From NCBI RefSeq assembly GCF_042682565.1, contig NZ_JBHUIC010000005.1: a DNA stretch of 64,000 bases. The stretch is one strand, 5' to 3'. This document shows, piece after piece, positions 1 to 8,664 of this stretch (position 1 is its first letter; the number at the start of each line of letters is the position of its first letter). The DNA is from Pistricoccus aurantiacus. Lineage in GTDB: Bacteria; Pseudomonadota; Gammaproteobacteria; Pseudomonadales; Halomonadaceae. The notes beneath the pieces were generated by a model, which saw only the letters and a program-made list of their open reading frames with translations, was not told where the DNA came from and searched no databases. The position numbers and the translations under genes were made by a program.

Positions 1-923
1 GCGAGATCCGAGCGCAGCCGCAGCATGATCGGCTGGGTTTCCGGATCGCCGAAGCGACAATTGTACTCGATGACCCGAGGCGCACCATGGGAGTCGATCA
101 TCAGCCCGGCGTAAAGAAAGCCGCGATAAGGACGACCTTCTTCCGCCATGCCTTTGACCGTGGGCTCTATCACCTCGCGCATGATGCGCTTGAACACCGC
201 TTCGGTCACCACCGGCGCCGGAGAATAGGCGCCCATGCCACCGGTATTCGGTCCCTCGTCCCCGTCGAAGGCGCGCTTGTGATCCTGGCTGGTGGCCATG
301 GGCAAGATGTTTTCACCGTCCACCATGACAATGAAGCTGGCTTCCTCGCCTTCGAGAAAATCCTCGATCACCACCCGAGCGCCCGCGTCGCCGAAGGCAT
401 TGTCTTCAAGCATATCGCGCACCGCGGCTTGCGCCTGGGCTTCGCTGGTAGCGACGATCACCCCCTTGCCCGCCGCCAGGCCGTCCGCCTTGACGACGAT
501 GGGCGCGCCTTTTTCCCGCAGATACTCGAGCGCCGGCTCCACCGCATTGAAGGTGCGATAGGCCGCGCTGGGAATGCCGTGGCGGGTCAGAAAGTCCTTG
601 GCAAAGGACTTCGACCCTTCGAGCTGGGCCGCGGCTCGAGTGGGACCGAAAATCGTCAGCCCCGCTGCCTGAAAGCGGTCTACCACTCCTGCCACCAGCG
701 GCGCTTCAGGGCCGACAATGGTCAGGTCGATGGTGTTTTCCAGGGCGAAGGCTTCAAGACCGTCCAGATCATCCACCGTCAGTTCCAGATTGGAAAGCTT
801 GGTTTCCGCCCGAGTACCCGCGTTACCCGGCGCCAGAAACACCTGCTCGACCCGATGAGATTGAGCGACCTTCCAGGCCAGGGCGTGTTCGCGGCCACCG
901 CCGCCGATAATCAGAACCTTCAT
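1..923 (-). CDS. purD: Phosphoribosylamine-glycine ligase (GAR synthetase), partial at its C-terminus
   Basis: Ligates glycine to phosphoribosylamine with ATP, the second step of cytosolic de novo purine synthesis. The gene starts at the ATG at 923 and reads leftwards off the window, so about 307 N-terminal residues are visible of a family length near 430. The N-terminus MKVLIIGGGGREHA is the classic nucleotide-binding start of PurD, and near the window edge the frame encodes EYNCRFGDPETQP, a hallmark ATP-grasp segment. An AAGG Shine-Dalgarno lies 7 bases before the start. PhaR lies upstream on the same strand, 86 bases away, with no obvious functional link. In many gammaproteobacteria purH adjoins purD, but that side lies outside the window. 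Confidence 0.95.
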   Translation of the reverse strand, partial: MKVLIIGGGGREHALAWKVAQSHRVEQVFLAPGNAGTRAETKLSNLELTVDDLDGLEAFALENTIDLTIVGPEAPLVAGVVDRFQAAGLTIFGPTRAAAQLEGSKSFAKDFLTRHGIPSAAYRTFNAVEPALEYLREKGAPIVVKADGLAAGKGVIVATSEAQAQAAVRDMLEDNAFGDAGARVVIEDFLEGEEASFIVMVDGENILPMATSQDHKRAFDGDEGPNTGGMGAYSPAPVVTEAVFKRIMREVIEPTVKGMAEEGRPYRGFLYAGLMIDSHGAPRVIEYNCRFGDPETQPIMLRLRSDL

Positions 924-1009
924 GGGCAAACCTTGCTCGTTTCTTGGTAAAACCTTGATGATCCAACAACGGAACCCGGTATCACACCAGGTGGCCGTTG
1001 GGGCCAGGA

Positions 1010-1474
1010 CTAGCCCTCGTTATCGTTCTTGTCCGTACTTTTACTGTCCGCATTCTTGTTGAGCGTCTGCTGCCAGAAGCGCATGTTGTCCTCGGCCATC
1101 TCACGCATCAACTCCATGGGCGAATTGCGCAGAGCCTGCTTCCAATGGGTCTGCATGCGTTTTTGCTGCTCGAGCATCAACTGCGTGCCCTGCTCAAGAT
1201 AGCGCGCCAGGGGCAGCGGCTGAGACATGGCATACACCCGGATCAGCTGAGCCAGCAGATCATTGGAAAAGACCTCCGCGTCGCCGTCCGCCTGCTCCTG
1301 CTCGATGATGATCGACAGCAGGATGGTGCGCGTCAGATCCTCGCCGCTCTTGGCATCCTCGACCCGAAAGGAAACGTCCTGGAGAATCAGTTCACGCAGA
1401 TCTTCCAAGGTCACATAGCGGCTCTGTTCGGTATCATAGAGCCGGCGATTGGCGTATTTACGGATCACGCGCAC
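1010..1474 (-). CDS. phaR: Polyhydroxyalkanoate synthesis repressor PhaR
   Basis: DNA-binding repressor that responds to polyhydroxyalkanoate and controls phasin and storage genes. The conserved PHB/PHA accumulation regulator domain begins at once with VIRKYANRRLYDTEQSRYVT and continues to about residue 65; the second conserved block follows to about residue 110, and the tail is charged. I place the start at the GTG at 1474 (154 aa), because GAGAGGAG sits 7 bases before it and the family domain starts there. Longer versions from ATG 1504 or GTG 1552 lack a good ribosome-binding site. It is divergent from rsmE, with about 150 bases of shared promoter region. It implies the organism makes PHA granules, though no synthase gene lies in the window. 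Confidence 0.9.
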   Translation of the reverse strand: MRVIRKYANRRLYDTEQSRYVTLEDLRELILQDVSFRVEDAKSGEDLTRTILLSIIIEQEQADGDAEVFSNDLLAQLIRVYAMSQPLPLARYLEQGTQLMLEQQKRMQTHWKQALRNSPMELMREMAEDNMRFWQQTLNKNADSKSTDKNDNEG

Positions 1475-1623
1475 AGGGGAACTCCTCTCATTTTCGTTGT
1501 GCATCCTTTTATCTGGTGAGGCACGGAATTCATCATGACCAGGTTTTGTCACGGACGGGTTTCATTGCAAACATTGTGCACTGCGCCAAGCCTTCAGGCC
1601 AGTCAAGCGATACGAGACGATCG

Positions 1624-2343
1624 ATGAATCTGATTCTGCTGCAGCCAGGCGATCTGCTGGATGAGCACAGCGCTCGAATCACCGATCCTCGTCGTCTCAA
1701 GCATCTGCATGAAGTGCATCGAGCGCAGCCTGGTGATGAACTGACCCTGGGTCTCATCGACGGTAGCATCGGTCGCGGCCGCCTGACCGCGCTCGATCGC
1801 CACCAGGCCTGCTTCGCGCTGGACGCCTTGAATCAGGCGCCTCCACCTGACTTGGACATCGAACTGGTGCTGGCGCTCCCTCGGCCACGCATGCTGGCGC
1901 GCAGCCTGGAACACGTCACCGCTCTTGGCGTGAAGCACATCACGCTGCTGCACAGTCGCCGGGTGGAAAAAAGCTACTGGCAGTCGCCGGAACTCGACCC
2001 GGAGAAGATTCGCCGACATCTCCTGCTGGGGCTGGAACAGGCCCGGGATACGCGAACGCCTCGGGTCATTCTCGAGCCGCGCTTCAAGCCCTTCCTGGAA
2101 GACCGCCTGCCCGCCAGGCTGGCGAACCGCGAAGGCTTGCTGGCACATCCCGGCATGGACGCCGCCTGCCCACGCGGACTGGCGTCTCCAGCGCTGTTGA
2201 TCGTGGGCCCGGAAGGCGGCTTTGTTCCCTATGAGGTGGAACAGCTGCTCGCCGCGGGCTGCCGGGGCATCCATCTGGGGGAACGCATCCTCCGGGTGGA
2301 GACCGCGGTAGTCGCCCTGCTCGCCCGCCTGAGCCCGCTTTGA
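1624..2343 (+). CDS. rsmE: 16S rRNA (uracil-1498-N3)-methyltransferase
   Basis: SPOUT-class methyltransferase that modifies U1498 of 16S rRNA in the assembled 30S subunit, using S-adenosylmethionine. The protein is 239 aa: an N-terminal PUA-like domain (about 1-70) and a C-terminal trefoil-knot domain. The knot signatures VGPEGGF (194-200) and LGERILRVETA (218-228) are both present and intact. The start is ATG 1624; an in-frame extension upstream to 1516 has no family similarity. Its stop is 2 bases from the stop of the convergent mltB, leaving no room for a dedicated terminator. Confidence 0.95.
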   Translation: MNLILLQPGDLLDEHSARITDPRRLKHLHEVHRAQPGDELTLGLIDGSIGRGRLTALDRHQACFALDALNQAPPPDLDIELVLALPRPRMLARSLEHVTALGVKHITLLHSRRVEKSYWQSPELDPEKIRRHLLLGLEQARDTRTPRVILEPRFKPFLEDRLPARLANREGLLAHPGMDAACPRGLASPALLIVGPEGGFVPYEVEQLLAAGCRGIHLGERILRVETAVVALLARLSPL

Positions 2344-2345
2344 AT

Positions 2346-3608
2346 CTAGCCGCGCAGCCGATCGAGCAACGCCTGGGTGGCAAAGCCGTCCGGCACCAGG
2401 CCGACACTGCGCTGATAGTCGCGCAATCCACGGCGGGTATTCGGACCCAAGATGCCATCCGGAGTACCGGTGGCGTAGCCCTGACGGTTCAAGAGCTGCT
2501 GCAACTCGCGCACCTGGGAGCGGCTCAGGGGCTTTTGATCCCTCGGCCACTGCTGGTCGATTCCCGGTCGCCCGGCGATACGATTCGCCAGGGTGCCCAC
2601 CGCCAAGGCATAGCTGGTGGCATTGTTGTAACGCAGGATCGCGCGGAAATTAGGCCCCACCAGGAAGGCCGGGCCGCTGGCGCCGGCGGGAACCAGAATG
2701 GCGGCTTCGTCGAAGTTGGGCAGCGCTCGACCGTTCACGGCGGCTACGCCCTCACTGGCCCACTGCTCGCTCGAGCGGCGAATCGCGGCACTTGCCTGGG
2801 TGTAATCGAAACCTTGAGGGAGCGTGACTTCGACGCCCCAGGGCTCGCCGGCACGCCAGCCCGCCCGATCGAGATAGTGGGCAGTGGAGGCCATCACGTC
2901 GGAGATACTGCCCCAGATATCTCGATGGCCGTCAGCGTCCCCATCCACCGCATAGGCTTCGAAACTCGACGGCATGAACTGCGTATGGCCCATGGCGCCT
3001 GCCCAGGAGCCGCGCATGTGCGAGGCGTCGATATCGCCGGCCTGGAGGATGCGCAGCGCCGCCATCAACTCCTGTCTGGCGAATTCGCTGCGCCTTCCTT
3101 CGAAGGCCAGGGTGGCCAGGGCATCGATGGTGGAAAAACCGCCGAAATTGGCGCCGTAGTTGCTCTCGATCCCCCAGATGGCGACGAGTATTTCCTTCGG
3201 CACGCCGTAGCGCTGCGTCGCGGCACTGGCCGCGTCCTCATGCGTCGCCAGCTGTTTGCGCCCCTGCTCGATCCGCGTGGCGGAGACCGCGGTATCCAGA
3301 TAGGACCAGATAGGCCTGACGAATTCCGGCTGGGCCCCGTCGAGCTCGATGACGCGCGGCTGAAAGCGTACCTCATCGAAAGCGCTGGCCAGCACCGACT
3401 CGCCGATACCCTGGTCCCGGGCCTCACGACGAAACGTCGCCACCCAGTCAGCAAAATCACGAGCTTCGGTGGAGCTACCTAGGGTACGACTGGCCTCCTT
3501 CGGTGCGGTCTCTGGCACCTCCTGCGCCGCCTCGACCTGCCGGCTCGAGGCGGTCTGGCAGCCCGCCAGCACAGTGAGAATCAGCGCGACGCTCAGCATC
3601 CTGCGCAT
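2346..3608 (-). CDS. mltB: Lytic murein transglycosylase B-type lipoprotein with peptidoglycan-binding domain
   Basis: Cleaves the MurNAc-GlcNAc bond of peptidoglycan, forming 1,6-anhydro ends; predicted outer-membrane lipoprotein facing the periplasm. From ATG 3608 (420 aa), preceded by AAGGA at 8 bases, the N-terminus is a lipoprotein signal ending in the lipobox LAGC with Cys17. The transglycosylase domain (about 45-335) holds the catalytic glutamate in GIESNYGANFGG (E148). A C-terminal PG_binding_1 repeat (about 345-418, motif GILGPNTRRGLRDYQ) follows. This two-domain build fits the MltB/SltB subfamily, so 'mltB' is a family-level symbol. A longer start at 3650 is unlikely because it would displace the signal peptide. 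It lies downstream of the cryptochrome gene on the same strand, without an evident link. Confidence 0.9.
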   Translation of the reverse strand: MRRMLSVALILTVLAGCQTASSRQVEAAQEVPETAPKEASRTLGSSTEARDFADWVATFRREARDQGIGESVLASAFDEVRFQPRVIELDGAQPEFVRPIWSYLDTAVSATRIEQGRKQLATHEDAASAATQRYGVPKEILVAIWGIESNYGANFGGFSTIDALATLAFEGRRSEFARQELMAALRILQAGDIDASHMRGSWAGAMGHTQFMPSSFEAYAVDGDADGHRDIWGSISDVMASTAHYLDRAGWRAGEPWGVEVTLPQGFDYTQASAAIRRSSEQWASEGVAAVNGRALPNFDEAAILVPAGASGPAFLVGPNFRAILRYNNATSYALAVGTLANRIAGRPGIDQQWPRDQKPLSRSQVRELQQLLNRQGYATGTPDGILGPNTRRGLRDYQRSVGLVPDGFATQALLDRLRG

Positions 3609-3671
3609 TGTGTGAGTCCTTATTCTTACGGATGATTGGAAAAGCATCATCGCTTAGATCAGCCATCTCAG

Positions 3672-5063
3672 CTAGTCAGCATCAGTCAAATAAGGCTGCC
3701 AGGCATCAGGCATTACGAGCGGCGGCGAGAATCGCGCCGGCTCGCTGTGCCAGGGATGATGCCTGACGGCCCCCGGCGGCAAAGACGCCAACGCCGGCAG
3801 CCAGTGCGCGACATAATGCCCTTCCTCGTCGTACTGCCTGGCCTGCTTGAGCACATTGAAATAGCGATTGCGTGGATCCCTACCGACGCCGGCGACATAG
3901 CGCCAGTTTCCCCAGTTGCTGGCGACGTCGTAATCGATCAGACAGTGCTCGAACCAGGCGGCACCGAGCCGCCAGTCTTCCCCCAGGTCCTTGACCAGAA
4001 AGCTTGCCACGTTCTGGCGGGCGCGGTTGGAGATCCAGCCGGTGGTGGCAAGCTCGATCATGGCAGCGTCCACGAAGGGCAATCCGGTTTCTCCTCGACG
4101 CCAGGCATGAAAGGCGCCGCCGGGCGTCGGCAAGTTTCGTTCGGCGAACAGGCCCGCGCCTTCCTGGCGCGCCGCCCAGTGAAAGTACTCTCGCCAAAGC
4201 AGCTCAAAAACGATCCAATAGCTGGATTCGCTGACGCCGTACTCCGCTTCCCAGCGACGTACCTGTGCCTGGACCTGACGCGGCGACAGGCAGCCCCGGG
4301 CCAGCCAGGCGGAGAGCCGAGTGGAGAAATCCGCTCCCAGCAGACCGTTGCGGGTCTGCTTGTAATGGCTGCCGCCCTCCTTGTCCCACAGATAGGCGTT
4401 CAACCGCGCCATCCCCGCCGCTTCTCCGCCTTCGAAGCAAAACTGGCCGCGCGGATCTGGCCGCCAGACGGTAGCCCGCGGGCAGACTTTCTCCAGCGGC
4501 GGCATGCCGCGCGCCATCTTTTCTGGCCAGGGAGGCAAGGTAATGGGCGAGGAAACGAGATCCTCGAAAGCACAATGTTTTTCCACCTGGCGGCGAAAGG
4601 CGGAATACGTTTCAGGTAGCTCGCTCAGGGGAAACGGCAGCGCCGACGCCTTGAACAGGGTGACATTCTCGCCTGTTCTGATGTGGGTATCCGCCTGGAG
4701 CCGCTGCTCGAGCCGAGCGATATCCGACGCTTCATCGCTAGCGACGGGGCACTGCACCCAAAGCCGTCGCGCCTCGCTCTCACTCGCCAAGTCCGTCAGA
4801 ACCGCCACCGGGTCGCCGACCCTGACCAGCAGATCGCTGCCCCGCTTGAGCAGCTCCCCGCGCAGCTCACATAGGCTTTGCCATAGAAAATGCAGCCGCG
4901 CCGGGCCGATGCGTCGCTCGCTCATGCCCGGCGCGAGAGGCGCCAGCAGGCGCTCTTCCAGCACATAAACGCACAGCAGTGAAGGGGCCGCGGCGGCGGC
5001 ATGCAAGACCGGGTTGTCCGTCAAACGAAGATCGTCGCGAAACCAGAGAATATCGGGCCTCAT
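3672..5063 (-). CDS. Cryptochrome-DASH family photolyase
   Basis: FAD flavoprotein of the photolyase/cryptochrome superfamily. The 463-aa protein has the N-terminal photolyase antenna domain (DILWFRDDLRLTDNP, about 1-130) and the C-terminal FAD-binding domain. The C-terminal half carries DASH-type signatures: QTRNGLLGADFSTRLSAWLA, SNRARQNVASFLVKDLG, DYDVASNWGNW and NVLKQARQYD. DASH members repair cyclobutane dimers, mainly in single-stranded DNA, and some act as blue-light sensors; which applies here cannot be told from sequence. The ATG overlaps by 4 bases the end of the DUF2256 gene, so the two are translationally coupled. TGTAC-type motifs lie upstream of the pair. Confidence 0.92.
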   Translation of the reverse strand: MRPDILWFRDDLRLTDNPVLHAAAAAPSLLCVYVLEERLLAPLAPGMSERRIGPARLHFLWQSLCELRGELLKRGSDLLVRVGDPVAVLTDLASESEARRLWVQCPVASDEASDIARLEQRLQADTHIRTGENVTLFKASALPFPLSELPETYSAFRRQVEKHCAFEDLVSSPITLPPWPEKMARGMPPLEKVCPRATVWRPDPRGQFCFEGGEAAGMARLNAYLWDKEGGSHYKQTRNGLLGADFSTRLSAWLARGCLSPRQVQAQVRRWEAEYGVSESSYWIVFELLWREYFHWAARQEGAGLFAERNLPTPGGAFHAWRRGETGLPFVDAAMIELATTGWISNRARQNVASFLVKDLGEDWRLGAAWFEHCLIDYDVASNWGNWRYVAGVGRDPRNRYFNVLKQARQYDEEGHYVAHWLPALASLPPGAVRHHPWHSEPARFSPPLVMPDAWQPYLTDAD

Positions 5064-5221
5064 GAGGTTTTCTCCTGTCCGCGCGAGCGCCGGGCGTCCC
5101 GACGGCAGCGTTCGCTACAGTAGCGCACCTCTTGCCAGCAGCGTGCCCACTTGCGTCGCCAGCGAAAGGGACGCAAGCATTGCGCGCACTGCTTTTGCGG
5201 AAGATCCTGCTTGCGGTGCAT
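5060..5221 (-). CDS. DUF2256 zinc-finger-like small protein
   Basis: A 53-aa basic protein, cytosolic by appearance, with no signal peptide. Cysteines at 12, 15, 35 and 39 (CAQC and CSERC) form a probable zinc-binding knuckle around RPFRWRRKWARCW, which is typical of DUF2256. Biochemical function is unknown to me. The start at ATG 5221 is preceded by GGAGG at 4 bases; upstream in-frame sequence to 5359 is not conserved-looking. The TGA overlaps the cryptochrome-DASH ATG (ATGA), so the two are almost certainly co-translated, suggesting a role connected with light or DNA repair. DUF2256 genes next to photolyase-family genes recur in other bacteria as far as I recall; this is memory, not a search. 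Confidence 0.85.
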   Translation of the reverse strand: MHRKQDLPQKQCAQCLRPFRWRRKWARCWQEVRYCSERCRRDARRSRGQEKTS

Positions 5222-5527
5222 GAGACCTCCATCCAGAAATAGACAGCCAAAAACAATTTGTATAACTATCGTACACGAATACTCGAGTATCACCGATTCC
5301 TTCTCGACGCCGATATGACACCGATGATCGAAGGGGAGAGTTGCGAACAAAACTCCCAAGTCTTTAACGTCAACGCTGACTTTACGTTAGAGTACTCAGA
5401 TACTCAGCGTCGGGACCCGATGGCGGCCAGAAAACTGGCGTGCAATCTTTGCGGCTACACTTGATTCGACGCGCGACAATAGGTATCACACAGGCGTACT
5501 TTCCAGCCCGGCGCAGGATGTCTCTCG
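5222..5527. other. Divergent intergenic region between the cryptochrome operon and the mrp operon
   Basis: About 306 bases that must hold the promoters of both flanking operons. I see the TGTA/TACA dyad and the ATACTCGAGTAT palindrome (listed separately). Short open frames here, such as 5258-5464 on the plus strand, have no ribosome-binding site or recognisable product. No RNA gene or terminator is evident. Confidence 0.6.
5259..5290 (-). promoter_or_regulatory. Candidate operator of the DUF2256-cryptochrome operon
   Basis: Two adjoining symmetric elements lie upstream of the DUF2256 start: TGTA-N9-TACA (5259-5275) and the perfect 12-base palindrome ATACTCGAGTAT (5279-5290). Read on the minus strand, the first gives TGTACG-N5-TATACA. 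TGTACA-like half-sites are bound by MerR-type photoreceptor regulators (LitR/CarH family) in other bacteria. No such regulator gene is in this window, so the assignment is inference. Confidence 0.3.
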
Positions 5528-8317
5528 ATGATATTGCTCTTGATCCCCACGTTGACCCTGCTAGGGGTATTGGTGCCGGTGCTGACCGCCCGTTATGGAC
5601 GCGGCCGCTGCACGCTGGCGACCCTGCTTTTACCCGCCATCGCCCTGGGGCTTACTGCCGCGCAGATTCCTGCCCTGTTGGCAGGTGAACTGCCGCGTAT
5701 CAACCTGACATGGATGCCCGAGCTGGGGCTGGACCTGGCCTTGCGCATGGACGGCCTGTCGCTCATGTTCACGATTCTGATCATCGGCATCGGCCTGCTG
5801 ATCATCAACTACGCGCATTACTATCTTTCCCAGGAGGATTCCCACGGTCGTTTCTATGCCTACCTGATGCTGTTCATGAGTTCGATGGTCGGCATCGTGA
5901 TGGCAGACAACCTGATTCTGCTGTGGCTGGCCTGGGAGATGACCAGCCTGTCTTCCTTTCTGCTGATCGGCTTCTGGTCCTATCGCAGCGACGCCCGCAA
6001 GGGCGCACGCATGTCGCTGACGGTCACCGGCGCCGGGGGACTTGCCCTGCTGGCGGGATTGCTGCTGTTGGGGGACATGGCCGGCAGCTTCGACATGAGC
6101 ACGGTACTGGCCAGCGGCGATGCCATCCTGGCGGATCCGCGCTACCCGACCATGCTGGTGCTGGTATTGCTCGGCGCGTTCAGCAAGTCCGCCCAGTTTC
6201 CGTTTCAGTTCTGGCTGCCCCATGCCATGGCGGCGCCTACTCCGGTATCCGCCTATCTGCATTCGGCGACCATGGTCAAGGCGGGCATCTTTCTGATGGC
6301 GCGGCTGCACCCGGCCATCGCCGGCAGTGAACTCTGGGGAATCGTCGTCACCCTGATCGGAATGATCACCTTTCTCTATGGTGCCTGGTTCGCCTTGGTC
6401 AAGACGGATCTCAAGGGAATCCTGGCATTTTCCACGGTCAGCCACCTAGGCCTGATCACCGCCCTGCTGGGTATCGGCAGCCCCATGGCCATGCTGGCGG
6501 CGCTGTTTCACATTCTCAATCACGCCACTTTCAAGGCGGCACTCTTCATGTGCGCCGGCATCATCGATCACGAAACCGGCACCCGGGATCTGAAGAAGCT
6601 GGGTGGGCTGCGCCGAGCCATGCCGATAACCGCGCTTCTTACCACGATTACCGGTGCCGCCATGGCAGGCGTACCACTCTTCAACGGCTTTCTATCGAAG
6701 GAAATGTTCTTCACCGAAAGCCTGGAGGCTCACCTGCTGGGCGGGCTGTTCTGGATACTGCCGGTACTGGCCACGCTGGGCGGCATCCTTTCCGTCGCCT
6801 ATTCCCTGCGTCTGGTTCACGCGGTTTTCTACAGGCCGGCCAAGCAGCCCCTGCCGAGCACGCCTCATGAGCCGCCGCGCTTGATGCGCCTACCGGTCGC
6901 GCTGCTGGCGACCTTGTGCGTCGCCGTGGGGCTTTTTCCTGCGCTACTCGCAGGCGGTCTGCTCGAACTGGCCACGGATGCGGTACTCGCTGCGCCGCTG
7001 GAATTTCATCTGAAGCTATGGCACGGCTTCAATCTGCCACTGCTGATGAGCGCCATCGCCATCGGCCTGGGTATCAGTCTGTATATCGCCTACCGCTACA
7101 TAAATCGCTTGGTGGGTCAGTTCCCGCCGCTCAACGCCAATCTGGTCTTCGAGGGCAGGGTGCAGCGACTGGTGGTGCTTTGCCAGTCCTTTACCCAGCG
7201 CCTGGAAAATGGCTCTCTGCAGCGCTACATGAGCCTGCTGCTGGGTAGCGCCCTGCTGTTGACTGCTCTAAAGCTGGTGGAGCTGCCCAGCCTGGGGGGT
7301 GACAAGACTCACCAGCCGCTGGATGGGGTGCTGATGGCCGGGGCGGCACTGCTGATTCTTGGCGCTTTGGGTACCGCGGTGACTCACCGATTTCGCCTGT
7401 TTTCCCTGCTGATGCTATCTGTGGTCGGCCTGATGGTTTCTCTGACCTTCGCGCGGTTTTCCGCGCCGGACCTGGCGCTGACTCAGCTTTCCGTGGAAGT
7501 GGCTACCATGATCCTGCTGATGCTGGCGCTTTATTTCCTGCCTCAGAAGACGCCCAAGGAGGCCTCGGTCAAACGGGTCATTCGGGATATCGGGCTCGCG
7601 GTCGGGCTTGGTGCGGTGGTTACCAGCTTCAACTACGCGGTGCTCACTCGGGAAAGCAACAGCATTTCCGGCTTCTTTCTCGCCAACAGCGTCCCCGGCG
7701 GCGGCGGTCACAACGTGGTCAACGTGATTCTGGTGGATTTCCGGGGTTTCGATACCCTGGGGGAAATTACTGTGCTCGCCCTGGCAGGGCTGGCGATCTT
7801 GAAACTGCTCAATCGGCTGCGGCTGTTCATGCCCCACAGCGACTGGCAAGGCCGGCTTTGGTCGCCGGATCGCTATCCGATGATTCTTACCAGTATCTCC
7901 CAGATGATACTGCCTCTGGCCCTGCTGGTGGCGGTGTATATCTTCCTGCGCGGCCACAACCAGCCCGGCGGCGGTTTCATCGCCGGTTTGATCACCGCCG
8001 CAGCCTTGATCCTGATCTATATCGCACGGGGCGTGGAATGGGTTCAGACCCGCCTGGACTTCACCTATCAAACCATCGCCATCGCCGGGGTCGCCACCGC
8101 CACCTTGACCGGTCTGGGCAGTTGGGTGTTCGGCTACCCCTTCCTGACGTCCTCCTACGGTCATTTCCACATTCCTCTCATCGGCGACATCGAACTGGCC
8201 ACCGCCCTGCTGTTCGATCTCGGGGTCTATCTGGCGGTGGTGGGCGCCACCCTGATGATTCTCGCCAACCTGGGCAAGGTCACCACCCCTCACCGCCCAA
8301 GCAAGGAGAAGTCCTGA
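5528..8317 (+). CDS. mrpA: Mrp Na+/H+ antiporter subunit A with fused MrpB domain
   Basis: Largest inner-membrane subunit of the multi-subunit Mrp antiporter, which expels Na+ in exchange for H+. It is homologous to the proton-pumping subunits of complex I. The 929-aa protein has the NuoL-like region (about 1-500, with GFWSYRSDARKGA and QFPFQFWLPHAM), an MrpA-specific extension, and a C-terminal MrpB-like part (about 785-929, with FLRGHNQPGGGFIAGL). The fusion explains why no separate mrpB follows and places this in the group-2, six-gene arrangement. The TGA overlaps the ATG of mrpC by one base. A sodium extruder of this type fits a halophile and supports pH and salt homeostasis. Confidence 0.95.
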   Translation: MILLLIPTLTLLGVLVPVLTARYGRGRCTLATLLLPAIALGLTAAQIPALLAGELPRINLTWMPELGLDLALRMDGLSLMFTILIIGIGLLIINYAHYYLSQEDSHGRFYAYLMLFMSSMVGIVMADNLILLWLAWEMTSLSSFLLIGFWSYRSDARKGARMSLTVTGAGGLALLAGLLLLGDMAGSFDMSTVLASGDAILADPRYPTMLVLVLLGAFSKSAQFPFQFWLPHAMAAPTPVSAYLHSATMVKAGIFLMARLHPAIAGSELWGIVVTLIGMITFLYGAWFALVKTDLKGILAFSTVSHLGLITALLGIGSPMAMLAALFHILNHATFKAALFMCAGIIDHETGTRDLKKLGGLRRAMPITALLTTITGAAMAGVPLFNGFLSKEMFFTESLEAHLLGGLFWILPVLATLGGILSVAYSLRLVHAVFYRPAKQPLPSTPHEPPRLMRLPVALLATLCVAVGLFPALLAGGLLELATDAVLAAPLEFHLKLWHGFNLPLLMSAIAIGLGISLYIAYRYINRLVGQFPPLNANLVFEGRVQRLVVLCQSFTQRLENGSLQRYMSLLLGSALLLTALKLVELPSLGGDKTHQPLDGVLMAGAALLILGALGTAVTHRFRLFSLLMLSVVGLMVSLTFARFSAPDLALTQLSVEVATMILLMLALYFLPQKTPKEASVKRVIRDIGLAVGLGAVVTSFNYAVLTRESNSISGFFLANSVPGGGGHNVVNVILVDFRGFDTLGEITVLALAGLAILKLLNRLRLFMPHSDWQGRLWSPDRYPMILTSISQMILPLALLVAVYIFLRGHNQPGGGFIAGLITAAALILIYIARGVEWVQTRLDFTYQTIAIAGVATATLTGLGSWVFGYPFLTSSYGHFHIPLIGDIELATALLFDLGVYLAVVGATLMILANLGKVTTPHRPSKEKS

Positions 8318-8664
8318 TGGAGAGCCTTTACGCCATTACCACTGGAATACTGAGCGCTTGCGGCCTGTTCCTGATCCTGCGCGGGCGCACTTTTCCAGTA
8401 GTGGTGGGTCTGACCCTGTTTTCCTATGCGGTCAACCTGTTCCTATTTTCCATGGGCGGGCTGACCACCAACGGGGCAGTGATCCTCGACGGTGCCAGCG
8501 ACTACGCGGACCCGCTTCCCCAGGCGCTGGTGCTGACCGCCATCGTCATCGGCTTCGCGATGACCGCCTTTGTGGTGATTCTCGCCATGCGGGCGCGAGG
8601 CGATCTGGGTAACGACCATGTGGATGGCCGGCAGTCCGACGAAACCCGGGAGGAGCGCCGGTGA
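8317..8664 (+). CDS. mrpC: Mrp Na+/H+ antiporter subunit C
   Basis: NuoK-like small membrane subunit of the Mrp antiporter, 115 aa with three predicted membrane segments (about 3-22, 27-47 and 70-92). The family segment LPQALVLTAIVIGFAMTAF is present. The start ATG at 8317 shares one base with the mrpA stop, and its stop shares one base with the mrpD ATG (TGATG at both junctions), showing tight translational coupling. The charged C-terminal tail is cytoplasmic by the positive-inside rule. Confidence 0.95.
   Translation: MESLYAITTGILSACGLFLILRGRTFPVVVGLTLFSYAVNLFLFSMGGLTTNGAVILDGASDYADPLPQALVLTAIVIGFAMTAFVVILAMRARGDLGNDHVDGRQSDETREERR

Noticed and set aside
5258..5464. 68-codon frame between DUF2256 and mrpA
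   Set aside because: No ribosome-binding site, covers the likely promoter region and resembles nothing known.
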